This document shows positions 11,813 to 22,434 of a DNA stretch of 64,000 nt, in pieces (within the stretch, counting starts at the first letter, position 1; each line of letters opens with the position of its first letter). The stretch comes from Vombatus ursinus (taxonomy: Eukaryota; Chordata; Mammalia; Diprotodontia; Vombatidae): the NCBI RefSeq assembly GCF_900497805.2, contig NW_020954556.1, forward strand, positions 30,640,039 through 30,704,038, read 5' to 3'. The notes under the pieces are model-generated. The model was not told the DNA's origin. It did no database searches and saw only the letters and a list, made by a program, of their open reading frames with translations. The position numbers were made by a program, and so were the translations under genes.

Positions 11813-12600
11813 TCGACTGCTCAACCTCAATCTTGCCTAAACTATTTCAAAAATTCTGAAACTTTACACTACTTTTTGTTTTTTTATTGTTTCTCTCTTC
11901 CAGAAGAGTCCTGGAAAATGCTTTTTTTTTTTTAAGGTCCTTAGAATAAGGAAGCTCTCTGAGTGTTCTCCGTTGAGTCCCAGGTCTTGTTCTTTTGGGA
12001 ACTAAAGGTTCTTTCACACGCAATATGAATATTCTTCTGTGTCAAAATCAGTTAACAGGACAGTTAATTGTCATCCTAAGCAAAGTTAAAAATGATGAAA
12101 TCCTTTGACATGTCATAGCAACACACCGAACAATTATAGGGCATTGCACAGTTGGTTTTTAATTTGTGACTCTTTGGGGTGACCTGGGTCTTTTCCTATT
12201 CTGACTCAGTCTCTGGACTCCTTTGATAGAGAATGTTGCAACGTGTCTTCCTGAGATCTAGAATTTCCACTTTGTTTCCCACACTTGGCAAACGCAATCC
12301 ACAAACTAGTTACTAAACCTCCAATGATCCTTTTCTCCTGGCCAACGTTCTTATCCAAGTTGCTCCCAGGTATTGAAACTGATTGGTAGTATATCTCAAC
12401 AAGTTCTGTGCTCAATGATTACGTGTATGTTGCCCTTTTCAGCTAGTTATGTTTCTACCTTTATTATCTTTGCCTACCACATATTCACAGTTGTGTTGCT
12501 GCTAGGTGCTAAAAGTACACAAGAAGTTTTTCACAAATCTCAACTTTCTTTATACAAAAACATATTGAGATGTGTAGATTCTTAATTTTACAGATTTTTT
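11813..12600. other. Unique sequence, no gene seen
   Basis: No repeat or coding signal is recognised. Short overlapping open frames on both strands between 12206 and 12754 have no known motif. Confidence 0.4.
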
Positions 12601-12604
12601 TTTT

Positions 12605-12770
12605 CTTCCAGTGCCTACTATGCTTAGTGCTGTAGGGGACATAGTCTTTGCTCTCACAAGTGCCTATATATGACCAGCTACTGAAGAGGTATGAGCAAAG
12701 CACTATGGTCTTCAGGAGAGAGAGAAAGACAGTGATCAAGCAAGTAGATTTCAAGAGATAGTTTCATAGA
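12605..12770 (-). mobile_element. Possible L2 3'-end fragment
   Basis: GTGCCTACTATGCTTAGTGC with a following GGGGACATAGTCTTTGCTCT resembles the reverse of an L2 3' end. The match is weak and short. Confidence 0.35.
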
Positions 12771-12774
12771 GAAC

Positions 12775-13026
12775 AGTACTAGCTAGCATTTATATAGTGC
12801 TTACTATGTGCTGGGTACTGTGCTAAGTGCTTTATAATTATTCTCATTTGATCTTCACAATAACTCTGGGAAGTAGGTACTACTGTTATCCTCATTTTAC
12901 AGATGACGAGCCTGAGGCAAACTGAGGTTAAGTGACTTGTCTATGGTCACACAGCTAAGTGTCTGAGGTCACATTTGAACCTAGGTCTTCCAGGCTCCCA
13001 GGCCTGTTGTTCTATCCACTGTGCCA
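12775..13026 (-). mobile_element. MIR/Ther-1 CORE-SINE, near full length
   Basis: On the plus strand it runs from AGCTAGCATTTATATAGTGC through ATCCTCATTTTACAGATGAC and GGTCACACAGCTAAGTGTCT to TTCTATCCACTGTGCCAT, the whole reversed MIR body from 3' end to tRNA-like head. One of the best preserved MIRs in the window. Confidence 0.9.
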
Positions 13027-13074
13027 TTTTGAATTGGGCCTTAACAGATGGGTAGCAATTTGACAGGAAATATG

Positions 13075-13560
13075 GGGGAAGGCATTCATTTGGAAAAAAG
13101 AACATGAGCAAAAGGTGTGAAGGGGGAAGCTGAGATATGATGGGGAAATACTGAGTAGTTCAGTTTGGTTGGAGTTTAGGGTGCATGTAGAGGAGAAATG
13201 AATTAGAAGTGTAGAAAGACTAGGGGCCACATTGTGATTAGACTGGGACCATTATGTACAAGGCATCTCATGCCGTGCTGACGAATATTTGATAGGCAAT
13301 GGGAAGTCACTGAAGGTTTTTTAGCAAAGGAAGGACAGGATTAAAAATATTCATTAAAAAGATAAATCTAGTGGTAGTTTGGGAATGGGAGAGAAGAGTT
13401 AGAAGAGTTATGGTGGATGTTTATAGGACAGGTGAGGGACTAAAGTGGGGTGAGCACAGGAGAAATTAAAAGTAGAGGACAGATGAGGAAGTGAAAACAG
13501 AGCTAGAGTCAATAGGATTTGGCAACTGATGAATGTAGGTGTCCAGGAAGAGAAAGAGAA
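13075..13560 (-). mobile_element. L2 LINE fragment
   Basis: On the plus strand the blocks CAATGGGAAGTCACTGAAGG, GCAAAGGAAGGACAGGATTA and AAGATAAATCTAGTGGTAGT have the order of reversed L2 ORF2 and 3' sequence (usual text: group size, snap to TGGGAAGCCACTGAAGG). It is heavily diverged. Confidence 0.6.
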
Positions 13561-13914
13561 TCAAAGGGGAGTGTGAGGTTTCAAGCCTGGTTACCTCTGG
13601 TTATTAGTCATTTAGGGTTGGTTATTCAGGGTATGAATGAGCCTCTTGTCTACCCAACTACCATTTACTCAGCTTTTGCCTGCTCCTCATTGCCACCAAA
13701 AAAAAAGCTAGGGGTCAGAGAGGAGGCAATATTCAAATGACGAAAGATAGCTGCTTCGGGGGATCTGATACAAAGGAGTGGTCAAGGAAAGAGATAGAAA
13801 CGAATGTCAAAAAGTAGGTATTGGATGACACCCTACGAACTTGGTGACCTTAGCCTTCTACTTCTTATTTGAGAAACAAGTTAGTAGGGTAAACAATTTG
13901 AAAGTCAACTATTT
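13561..13914. other. Unique sequence
   Basis: No gene or repeat is recognised. An A-run lies at 13696-13706. Confidence 0.4.
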
Positions 13915-14125
13915 TCCAGTACTAGGATAGTGGATAGAAAGCTCCTATCTTGGGATCAGGAATGCCTCTTGGACCTGTTGGCTGTGTGACTCTGGGTGAA
14001 TCACTGAAACTTTCAGTTCCCAGATAACTCTAAAACTCTAAGTTTCAGAGCAGGTGCCAACCTGCATTGTTAGTGTCTTCCCTGGAAGTTTCTCATACCA
14101 ATGAAATCAGAGGACCAGGTCAGAA
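13915..14125 (+). mobile_element. Marsupial tRNA-derived SINE, long-tail subtype
   Basis: tRNA-like head with AGTGGATAGAAAGCTCCT and GGCTGTGTGACTCTGGGTGA, then a body with GGTGCCAACCTGCATTGTTA and CATACCAATGAAATCAGAGG, ending in an A-rich tail (14126-14150). The same body recurs at 29815, 42236 and 52352. Confidence 0.75.
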
Positions 14126-14239
14126 AAAAAAAAGAAAGAAAGAAATATAACAAATGTGCTAATTGTAAAGAATCCTTAAACAATTACTATATCGACTTGA
14201 AAATAACAATAAAAAAAAGATACATAAAAACAATTCAAT

Positions 14240-15540
14240 TCAGGTTTCTTATAGAGTCAAGCTGACTTTTCCTAAGGAAGGTCTGGCTGATTAGTAATCC
14301 ATTTTGCAGAGAAAGTATGGAGGAGGGTAGTACATGCAAACGTTGACTTTCTTTGTACAAAGTTCAGCTACCTTCTCTGGAAAGTGAGGGACTGGGCCAT
14401 TGATGTCTCCAAGGCCCCTTCTTTCTCTAACATATTGTGAGCCTGTGATTCTTCAAAAGAAGCTGGGTCTCCTACCTTTTCTTCTGGGGTCTCATGTGAC
14501 TCCAAACCTGTGACCTGATGTTTAATAAAAGGAAGAAGGCTAAGATAAGCTAGCATTCTAGGGACAGAGCAGTTGACTGTAGACTTGAAACCCCTTTTTG
14601 CTTGTGCTCTGATACCTTCAACATAACCAAATTTCCCATTTACTAGAAAAATGTTCATCCCTGCCTTTCTCCTTCCCCTGCAATATGGATTGTTGTCATT
14701 GAACAGATTTGTGTTAAGCCATATTGATTCGGGAAATTTAAATGGGATCGCACAGGAACGTTTTCAAAGAATTATATGGAATTTTAGCCAAGAGAATGGC
14801 TCTCTTTTTAAGGTCAGCTAGAGTGCTGATGTTAAAATGTAGCATAGTGCCTGGGAAATGGTCCTTTTAATGCCTTCCTCCCTGCTATTCCCGGGCTTGT
14901 GTAGGAAATGTAAACCAACATCCAGTATGTGTTTTTATTCTCAAGTTCCATTTTGTGGGAAGTCAAATGGGATACTCCATCTACTTGGTGTGGGGCTGTA
15001 ATCAGCTACTCATATGGGGGGGTAGATGAGGCCATCCTTAAATGGTCTTGTAAAGGTGGAGGGGACTTCCTGAACTTGTGAGGGCTACTGGCAACAAGGC
15101 TTGTAAGAGTTCAAATGCTCATGAGGTGATGAAGGAAGTATTTGGTAACAAAACTGGCTGGTAATGCTCCACGTTGAGCCATGTTTCTTCATGGCTCTTT
15201 CCATAGTCCTTACTGTCCACTGTCTAGCCCAGCGGGTCAGTTCGTGCTATACCTCATCTTGGGGGATGTTTTGTCTGCTGTTATGTGGTTTTCCTGTCTC
15301 TCTTTGTTAGACACAGCAAGCAGGAGATGCAAAAGGGCAAAGGATGTTCAGAATCCTGAGGAGGCATGGACTGTGCCAGGGGCACTAGCCTGGCTACCTT
15401 CAGGACCTCTGTAGTACCTAAAAGGCATGTGGTTTGCTACTGGTCTTCTGCTTGATCAATGTGTGCAGGCAATGGTAAAATGGAGCCCTATGCTGGGATG
15501 TTTCTGGATATACACTCATTCAACTTTCTGGGTAGCTTGT
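14240..15540. other. Repeat-poor unique block
   Basis: No gene or interspersed repeat is recognised. The part at 14690-15000 (AAATTTAAATGGGATCGCAC and similar AT-rich, motif-dense sequence) has the look of conserved non-coding DNA, which only a cross-species alignment could confirm. Confidence 0.35.
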
Positions 15541-15550
15541 GTCCTGAGGG

Positions 15551-15562
15551 TATGTGTGTGTA

Positions 15563-15605
<43 letters not shown>
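15551..15605. repeat. (TG)n microsatellite
   Basis: About 27 TG units with two early TATG interruptions; it produces false Cys-Val frames. Confidence 0.95.
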
Positions 15606-15607
<2 letters not shown>

Positions 15608-15769
15608 CTCCTATGGTATGTTTGAAATCTCAGTACTGGTCCCATCTGTAAGTCAGCAGCAAGTGTCAGTGAGGATGGAAGGTTTTCCCAAAGAAGTGTT
15701 GAGTATGTTTGCGTTTGCATCTCATAAACAGTTGCAGTCTGGACGGTCGTCACAGCCACGTTCGGGCTG

Positions 15770-16270
15770 GAGGCTCTAAGTGCCTTAGTTTGCCAGCACG
15801 CTGTAACTATTTCCAAGATGAAATTAAAATATTTTGTAAACTTTCCATTGGATTAGGTCCTTTTAAAAAATCTAAATAAGGGATTGAAGGATAGGAAATT
15901 AATCTGGGGGCATTGCTGGTCATTTTTAAACTCTACCTAAGTCAGCCCGAGTTCGTGCAAACAGTGACTCTAGGAATAAGTTGGAGTACAAGAAGTTTGT
16001 AAATAAATGTGTTTACTCAACAAATGGTTTCAAGATGAAACACTCAGCACTTCTCCAGGGCATTTCCTTTCCTGCCTGTTCATTTTAGCAGCTTGACCAA
16101 ACTAATTCCCGTCTCTGAGCCTAATATTTAAATGAACTTCTGGCATCTGCTGCATTGTCTGCTTTTCTGGTTTCTTAGGACAGTTATTTACATAGATTCT
16201 GTCTAGCCTTCACACTAAGGGCTGATGAAGATCAGCTGAATATCCCCGTGACTTCTTTGTCTCCAATTTG
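15770..16270. other. Repeat-poor unique block, possible conserved non-coding element
   Basis: No frame, no repeat. AT-rich motifs such as TAATATTTAAATG (about 16120) and GTAAATAAATGTGTTTAC (about 15997, a forkhead-like word) stand in otherwise mixed sequence. Regulatory function is inference only. Confidence 0.35.
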
Positions 16271-16542
16271 AGTCAAACTTTAAGAGAGTTTAGGAAGGCA
16301 CTTCTCATCAAGTAAAAACTAGATCCCCAAGTTTTGTTTTGTTTTTTTCCCTGGAGAGAAAAAATGAAAATAACTTGATGATGTAAATGATGGGAAATTA
16401 GATCTGAGAAATTAGTAATACTGCCATTAGTTATTAAATTGTATTTCTGCTTATGTTTCTTTGGAAGGTTTTTTTTTCCAATCAATTTCCAAGTTCTTGA
16501 TAATCTGCTATGAAAGAGAAAGGTATTATGAAGAGATTGTTG

Positions 16543-16785
16543 GTCAGTCATTTTTCAGTTGTGTTTGACTTTTTGTGACTCCATTTGGGGTTTTCTTGGC
16601 AGGGATACTGGAGTGGTTTGCCATTTCCTTCTCCAGCTCGTTTGATAGATGAGGAAACCTAGGCAAACAGGGTGAAATGACTTGCCTAGAATCGAACAGC
16701 TAGTAAGTGTCTGAGTAAGTGTCTTTCTACTCAGGTAGATGAGTTCCAGACTCCAGGCCTGACACTCTAGCTACCCACTATGAAG
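16543..16785 (-). mobile_element. tRNA-SINE with BovB/RTE-like tail
   Basis: The plus strand begins with TTGTGTTTGACTTTTTGTGA and CTCCATTTGGGGTTTTCTTG, the reverse of a tail resembling the BovB/RTE 3' end. It continues with TTTGCCATTTCCTTCTCCAG and ends with the reversed SINE head near 16785. Such SINEs are thought to be moved by RTE LINEs. Confidence 0.85.
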
Positions 16786-16869
16786 GGGTCCAAAGGAGTA
16801 TATACAAGGTAGAGCTTGTAATCTAGTTGGAGAGGTAGACTATAGATATAGATATATAGCTACATGTAG

Positions 16870-16935
16870 ATCCAGGGTGTCCCAAAAGCCTAAATGTAGT
16901 TTTAAGTTATTAAAGCTTAAACTATTAAAGCATTT
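16870..16935 (+). mobile_element. Possible mariner-type terminal fragment
   Basis: CAGGGTGTCCCAAAAGCCTA is typical of one mariner end, followed by a small hairpin-like AGTTTTAAG / CTTAAACT pair. No opposite terminal repeat was found. Confidence 0.3.
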
Positions 16936-17065
16936 GCCTCCTGGATGTAAGCCTAGGGAAGTCACTCCTTCCTTCAGTACCTCAAGCACCTCTCTAGGGC
17001 TATATAAGTTGAACAGCCCATGATGGTCTTTGTTGGTAGAGTGTTTTCTCACTAAGAATACCATC

Positions 17066-17208
17066 CAGGGGTGGGGAAGCTGTGGCCTCGAGGTCACATA
17101 TGGTCCTCTAGGTCCTCAAGTGTGTTCCCTTGATTTTGAATTCAAAGGAGCCACACTTGAGGACCAGAGGCCCAATGTGGCCTCGAGGCCACAAGTTCCT
17201 CACCCCTG
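17066..17208. mobile_element. Near-palindromic hAT-like miniature element
   Basis: The 143-bp element begins CAGGGGTGGGGAAGCTGTGG and ends (reversed) CAGGGGTGAGGAACTTGTGG. Both ends continue into CCTCGAGG. An inner pair GGTCCTCAAGTGTG (17111-17124) and CACACTTGAGGACC (17152-17165) and a GAATTC centre make nearly the whole copy fold on itself. The CAGGGGT termini suggest a hAT element. There is no frame. The flanks share ATACC but no clean 8-bp duplication. Confidence 0.75.
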
Positions 17209-17255
17209 CTTATACCAAGTGTTAAACACAAGGTATTCCAAAAATCTCCTTGCAG

Positions 17256-17415
17256 TTTTTTTTTTTTGTTTTTGTTTTTAGGCAATTGGGGTTAAGTGAC
17301 TTGCCCAAGGTCACACAGCTAGTAAGTGTCAAGTGTTTGGTCCTAGGCTGGATTTGAACTCAGGTCCTCCTGACTTCAGGGCTAGTGCTCTATCCACTGT
17401 GCCACCTAGCTGCCC
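17256..17415 (-). mobile_element. Marsupial tRNA-derived SINE (short type)
   Basis: T-rich start, GGCAATTGGGGTTAAGTGAC, then the reversed tRNA-like head ending CCACCTAGCTGCC at 17415. It shares the word CAAGTGTTTGGTC with the next copy at 17560-17716. Confidence 0.9.
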
Positions 17416-17559
17416 AAAATTTCTTTTCTTTAAATACAATTTAATTTGGTCAATGAATTCCTTTTACATCGGCATCAGTCTCATTAGGTAACTCCTTCAT
17501 TTCTTTTTTTGAATAGTTTGGTCGAGTTTGAAGTGGAAGATTCTGTTTTTTTCTTTAGA

Positions 17560-17716
17560 ATTTTTTATTATTTTGGGGGAGGCAATTGGGGTTAAATGAC
17601 TTGCCCAAGGTCACACAGCTAGTAAGTGTCAAGTGTTTGGTCTGAGGCTGGGTTTGAACTCAGGTCCTCCTGATTTCAGGTCCTGTGCTCTATCCACTGT
17701 GCCACCTAGCTGCCCC
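17560..17716 (-). mobile_element. Marsupial tRNA-derived SINE (short type), second copy
   Basis: Same orientation and close relative of the copy 145 bp to the left (shared GGTCACACAGCTAGTAAGTG and CAAGTGTTTGGTC). The T-tract at its start is eroded. Confidence 0.9.
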
Positions 17717-17974
17717 ATCCGTGCAGTTTTAAAAGTTAGCATTATTTCTAAAATTTATCTCTATCTAGATATCTAGAGCTATCTCTAAAATTTAGAGTTA
17801 TTATCTTAAGTTCCCAGGGTCTGTAGGGATAATGCTTCTTGTAGTTGCTTCTTTCCTCGGGTGATTATCTCTCTGCCTCTTTGTCTAAAGTCTGAGGTTT
17901 CAAAGGTATACCAAGATCTTGGGGACAGCCTGAATTTAGGACTAGACCTGAGTGTCTTTGGTGTAAGGCCTAGC
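17717..17974. other. Short unique stretch
   Basis: A few ATCTAGAT / CTAGAGCTATC words near 17760-17790 form a tiny internal repeat; otherwise nothing is seen. Confidence 0.4.
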
Positions 17975-18125
17975 TATCAAATGCACTGCTCACAGCATTC
18001 CAGGGTGCAGCTCAAACTAGGTTAAAATGTAATTGGGAAATATTTAATAAAATAAATAGAAATACAATAGAATATAATGTTAACATGTGGTTTTCAAAGT
18101 CAATATGTAGCTGTAAGGATACATA
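17975..18125 (+). mobile_element. Non-autonomous hAT-like DNA element, family A (second copy)
   Basis: TTCCAGGGTGCAGCTCAAAC, TTAAAATGTAATTGGGAAAT and GTTTTCAAAGTCAATATG match in order the reverse of the copy at 9679-9859. Its right terminal repeat is not preserved. Confidence 0.55.
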
Positions 18126-18227
18126 TATAGAATTTGGTGGATTCAGTTGGATACTTTTGGTGTGGGGAATTCTTGGTATGGAAACACATGCTGCCAATCA
18201 CCAGGTACTCTTTGACTTATGGTCTTA

Positions 18228-18352
18228 GGGACTTGTTTTGGATACCAAGTTGCTGAGAGGCTTTCCCAGGCTTGCATAGCCAGGAGGCATCAGGAGGAGG
18301 AATTGAACTCAGGCCTTGTGTCTCCTCGGTTAGATCCCCATCCATTATTCCA
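18228..18352 (-). mobile_element. MIR fragment
   Basis: GGAATTGAACTCAGGCCTTG followed by a reversed tRNA-head-like GATCCCCATCCATTATTCC. The left part is poorly matched. Confidence 0.5.
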
Positions 18353-18419
18353 TACAAGCTCTCAAAATATACGTAGATGTGAAAAGATAATTCAGAATAT
18401 AAGGTAGTCCATGAGTTTC

Positions 18420-18770
18420 AAACGAATGACATGGTGATAGAGAAACTGAATGCAAGAACCCAGTGATGGGGGGAAATCATTGTGATTTGGAGTGGTAAGG
18501 AAAAGCTTCAAGAAAAGGTATGACTTGAGTTGAACCTTGATTTAGGCAGAATTTGGCTATGTAGAGGGTAGGGTAGAGGGTCCATATTGGGGAGTGGTGG
18601 CTGATAATGTCAGAAGCATAGTTTGAGTCCATATTGTGTGTGGTGAGGACCTTGAATTCTAGGCTGAAGGAGTTTAGATTTTTGTCCTCTGGGTAATGAT
18701 AACCAAAAGCTGTAAGTAGTGTAGAGTGAATGGGGATTTGCTCCCAAGACATCAATCTTTAGGAGAGCAT
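18420..18770 (-). mobile_element. L2 fragment (diverged)
   Basis: GGAAAAGCTTCAAGAAAAGG and GACTTGAGTTGAACCTTGAT correspond to the reversed L2 phrase usually reading GGCTTCCTGGAGGAGGTG...GAGCTGAGTCTTGAAGGA. Decay is strong. Confidence 0.45.
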
Positions 18771-19261
18771 ATTTCCTCCCTAAGAAAACATACTATAACT
18801 CCACTGCAATACTGTCCCCATGCTTCACCTCATAGTCCTTGGCAAACTTGTGCTCTCACATGGGGCAATTGACCCCAAGCTCCTAGTCTCAGAATCCCAT
18901 TACCATGGTCTTTTTCTCCTAGATGTGCTTTCCTCTAAATCGCCATGGAGGTAAGGACCAGACTCTTAGGGGGTCGGATTTCCCCTTTCAGTTGTACTTT
19001 CTTCTCTGATGCCAATGTTGCCTTCCCTGGACTCCCACCTGAATTTTTCCCAGTTGCAAGAATGTCTTTTACAATGCAAAGGGGAGCTACTAGGGGACAC
19101 ACACCACCCAGCACTCTTGTGTTCTCTGTAATCTAGTCTGAAGTCTGTAATGCATCTGAGTTGTGGAATTCAATTTCTCTTTCAGAATATTCCTCTATGC
19201 CATAGGGATTGGCCCCTCAGTCTGAGAGAGACAGATGTAAAGCTGCTGTTTTAAGATGATC
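18771..19261. other. Unique sequence, no gene seen
   Basis: Mixed-composition sequence without a recognised repeat. Confidence 0.4.
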
Positions 19262-19915
19262 AAATAAGCAAGTACTTATTGAGGGCCTATTGTATAAGGT
19301 AGTATTCTAACCCAGTGTTGGGGAGGAGGGATTCCAAGAGCTATAGTCACTACTTTTAAGGAGTTTACAATCTAGTTGGGGAGAAAAGGTATAAATGAAT
19401 GTGTGAGAAGCAAAAGGTCAGTAACAATAGGGGAAGAATTGAGGTAAGGGGAAAGCATTTGACTCTGGAGTCAAAGGACCTGGATTCAAATCTTGCCTCT
19501 GATGTTTACTACTTGTGTGACCTTCGGCAAATAATTTTACCTCCTTGGTCCTCAGTTTCTTCATGTTTAAATGAGGAGATTGGACCAGATGGCCTCTGAG
19601 GACTCTTCTAGCTCTAGTCTCTTTCATGATCCTATGATTAAGTTCCATCCATGTCAAAGATGTGATACAAGACAACACATGAGTAAATGTCATGAATTTG
19701 AATAAGAGAGAGATCACTGTGGGCTGTGGTGGTCTGTGAAGGCTCCGTGGAGGAAGAACTTGAGTTGGCCCTCAAAAAATGGAAAGGATTTGAATAGGTA
19801 AAGAGAGAGGAATGAGGAGGTTATGGATATAAAACCAAGCAGATATACTTTATCTAGGTAAGGGGACAGGTGAAGCCAGAAGTTGACATTGTGAATAAGC
19901 ACACACCAATGAAAT
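19262..19915 (-). mobile_element. L2 LINE 3' part, interrupted by a MIR
   Basis: The reversed L2 3' end (AAGTACTTATTGAGGGCCTA, TTAAGGAGTTTACAATCTAG) is at 19262-19400. After the MIR insertion at 19443-19690 the L2 body resumes with GGCTCCGTGGAGGAAGAACT and TTGAGTTGGCCCTC (about 19738-19775) and runs to about 19915. Confidence 0.65.
19443..19690 (+). mobile_element. MIR-related SINE (MIR3/Ther-2-like 3' end)
   Basis: tRNA-like part CTGGAGTCAAAGGACCTGGA, CAGTTTCTTCATGTTTAAAT, then the 3' words GACCAGATGGCCTCTGAGGA and ATGATCCTATGA. It lies inside the reversed L2. Confidence 0.8.
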
Positions 19916-20334
19916 GAGCTTTATTTTGACTCTTTCTGGTGTATCAGCCTCCCAACATATTTAACATCCTCAACTCACTCCTACACTGGATGGTTGGGTA
20001 CCCACAAGATAGCTGCCATCTTGGATTCTAAGGGTGACTCCTATTACTTTAGTGCATGAGCCTCATCTAATACACGTCTCATTAACAATCATCTAGTGGG
20101 CTCAATTAGCTCTTATCAAAGGCATTTTTTCAAGTAGTGTAGCAAGAATAGTAGTTACAAAACATTACTCCCATGAATCTGGGAGTGTACTCTCCCACAG
20201 ATATACAGTACCCATGGGAGGAGTGAAATCAAATTTAGAGTACATAAGATTCACATGTGGTAAAGGTAAATCATAGCTCTTTATCCTGCAAGACCCAGAA
20301 ATCCTGTCTTCTAAAGAAGTCCTTTCTTCAGAGG
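19916..20334. other. Unique sequence, no gene seen
   Basis: No repeat recognised; ends at a SINE head. Confidence 0.4.
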
Positions 20335-20578
20335 AAGTTAGTGGCATAGTGGATAGAGTCCTTGGCCTAGAGTCAGAAAGACCTGAGTTTAAATCTGACC
20401 TCAGACACTTACTAGTTTTGTTACCCTAGGTAAGTCACTTAACCCTGTTTGCCTCAGTTTCCTCTTCTATAAAATGAGCTAGAGAAGGAAATGGCAAACC
20501 ACTCCATTATCCCTGCCAAGAAAACCCCAAATGGGGTCACAGAGAGTTGAACACAGCTGGAGCAACTGAACAAAACAA
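20335..20578 (+). mobile_element. tRNA-SINE with BovB/RTE-like tail
   Basis: Head TGGCATAGTGGATAGAGTCC, middle TTGCCTCAGTTTCCTCTTCT and GAGAAGGAAATGGCAAACCA, tail CCAAATGGGGTCACAGAGAG ending near GAACAAAACAAA. Confidence 0.9.
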
Positions 20579-20643
20579 ATCAGAGCTTAGATTTGGAATC
20601 ATATCCCCTGACTCCATATTGAGCATTCTATTAAGAATGGGAG

Positions 20644-22066
20644 CTTGGGAGCCTAGCTTGGTCAAGCTCTCCTTCTGGCACCCAGGACCTGGACATGTGT
20701 AAGCCTGCCCCCAGCCCCCCAGCCCTGGCCTGGCCTGCTGTCATGAACCTCTTCTGAATCCTGGGGGACTTTTCCCACTTTCAGGCCATCATCCTACTGC
20801 TCCTCAAGATCTAAAAGTCCTGTTCCTGCACCAAAATCTCAGGGAAGGTCAGGTTCTGTTTGCAGTGGTCTTCACTGACCGCTACCTGGACCTGCTCACC
20901 AATTATATCTCCTTCAACAATGCATCTGTGAAGGTGGTCTACATCTCCTGCTCTTTAACCACTGTCTGGATGTTTAAGGCCACCTATGATGGCAACCATA
21001 TACCTTCTGAGTGGTTTCTTGTGGTCCCCACAGCCATCTTGGCCTTTCTAGTCAACCATGAACTCACCCCTCTGGAGATCCCATGGACCTTCTCCACTTG
21101 CCTGAAGTCTGTGGCTGTCCTGCCTCAGTGCTCATGGTGAGCAAGACAGGAGAAGTGGAGACCATCACTAGCCACTACCTGTTTGCCCTGAGCGTCTACA
21201 GGATGCTCTACCTGTTCAATTGGATCTGGCACTACCAGTAAGAAGGATTTTTTTTAACTCATCCCCATCATGACTGGTCTGGTGTGGAATGTCCTCTACT
21301 GTGACTTTTTCTACCACTACATCACCAAAATATTAAAGGGAAAGAAGTTAAGCCTGCCTGCATAATGGTGGCTCCTAAGGGTATCTCTGCAGCAGAAGCA
21401 GTGGTGGTGAGACAGGCCACAGCAGCATGGGTAGAGTGGGGCAAAGGGGCCCCAGGACCTACCTAACCCAGGGGGTAACTTTTAAAAAGAGTCAATGAAT
21501 CGCCACCTCCCTCTTCTCTTCTCTAGGGCTGGGGTGGGGAAGGGGAGGAAGGCATGGGGCCTCCCAGCCTCAGAGAGCAAGAGCTCAGGACCTTGGCTCT
21601 TTATAGTGTTTTACCTTTTAGAGAAACAAAGATGAAATCTTTTTTGATTTGTTTGGGATTTAGATAACTCCCTATTTTTCCTTCCATCATCTTGTCAGCC
21701 TCCAGACACACATATTTTTATAAACTGTCTGGGGGGGGGTGGATGGGGAGTCACCCAGCTGAGATCCAACCCTCCCTACCTCTACCACCACCACATCCCT
21801 GTTTGTTTCCTCCTCCCTCCAGACTTTATGAAACACTCAGCCTCTTCCATGGCCAACAGGACCCCTCCTCCAGCTTTTTTTCCCTAGAGAATAGTAGGGG
21901 CTGGTAGGGCGGCGACTCCCCTCCATCTTTTATATCTTTTTGTTAGTTTTTTTTTTGTCCAGGGGGAATGAGGAGGGAGGGAAGAGGCCTTGCCCCATTT
22001 TTGTACAGAATTGATATAACTCCTTGTTAACTTGAAATAAAGACCAAAATGAACTTAAAAAAAAAA
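20644..22066 (+). pseudogene. Processed pseudogene of KDELR1 (KDEL receptor 1)
   Basis: Intronless copy of the mRNA for the seven-membrane-segment receptor that returns KDEL-tailed ER proteins from the Golgi. The former start is ATG 20743 (Met-Asn-Leu-Phe, then a stop in place of Arg). Recognisable receptor pieces are AIILLLLKI (about 20787), LFAVVFTDRYLDLLTNYISF (about 20855-20915), VKVVYISCSLTTVW, FKATYDGNH (about 20975), [20 protein letters not shown] (about 21030-21085), [24 protein letters not shown] and the exact family C-terminus GKKLSLPA followed by TAA at 21363-21365. ALILLLLKI-type wording and VVPTAILAF favour KDELR1 over KDELR2. Frameshifts, stops and small losses (for example part of the KFKATYDGNHDTFRVEF region) break the frame. 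A 700-bp 3' UTR, AATAAA at 22036-22041 and a poly(A) run follow. The direct repeats AAGAATGGGAG at 20633-20643 and 22067-22077 are the target-site duplication, so L1 machinery inserted it. No intact protein is possible. Confidence 0.95.
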
Positions 22067-22074
22067 AAGAATGG

Positions 22075-22340
22075 GAGGCTGCTTGGTGTAGTGGAGAAAG
22101 TGTTGGATTAGGAGTCAAGATGATATAGGTTCAATTCCCATCTCAGATGTGAGCTATGTGACCCTGAGTAAGTCATTTAGCATCTACCAGCCTCAGTTCC
22201 TACATCTGTAAAAAATGGGGATAATAATAACACCTCTGTCATAACGTTATGAATGAGAACCAAATGAGATGATAAGTATAACATGCTTGCAAACCTGAAA
22301 GTAATATATAATTATTAAGGTAATCTCTAATTTTAACAAT
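22075..22340 (+). mobile_element. MIR SINE
   Basis: tRNA-like head GCTTGGTGTAGTGGAGAAAG, then AGTTCCTACATCTGTAAAAAATGG (split by drift) and CCAAATGAGATGATAAGTAT. The KDELR1 copy is inserted directly at its left edge. Confidence 0.8.
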
Positions 22341-22434
22341 GATGTTATTATTGTTATAACTTACCACATTGCCTTATTTTACATATGTAGAAAGTGAGCC
22401 TCTAAGAGGTGGAGTGGCGGAGCCAGAATGAGCT

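Noticed and set aside
15427-15816. Cys/Val- and His/Thr-rich frames at the TG microsatellite
   Set aside because: Pure artefact of dinucleotide repeats; the same applies at 26836, 31654 and 53820.
17221-17735. A second mariner end split by two SINEs (GGTATTCCAAAAATCTCC ... GTGCAGTTTTAAAAG)
   Set aside because: The words could belong together but the middle segment (17416-17560) does not fit; too weak to annotate.
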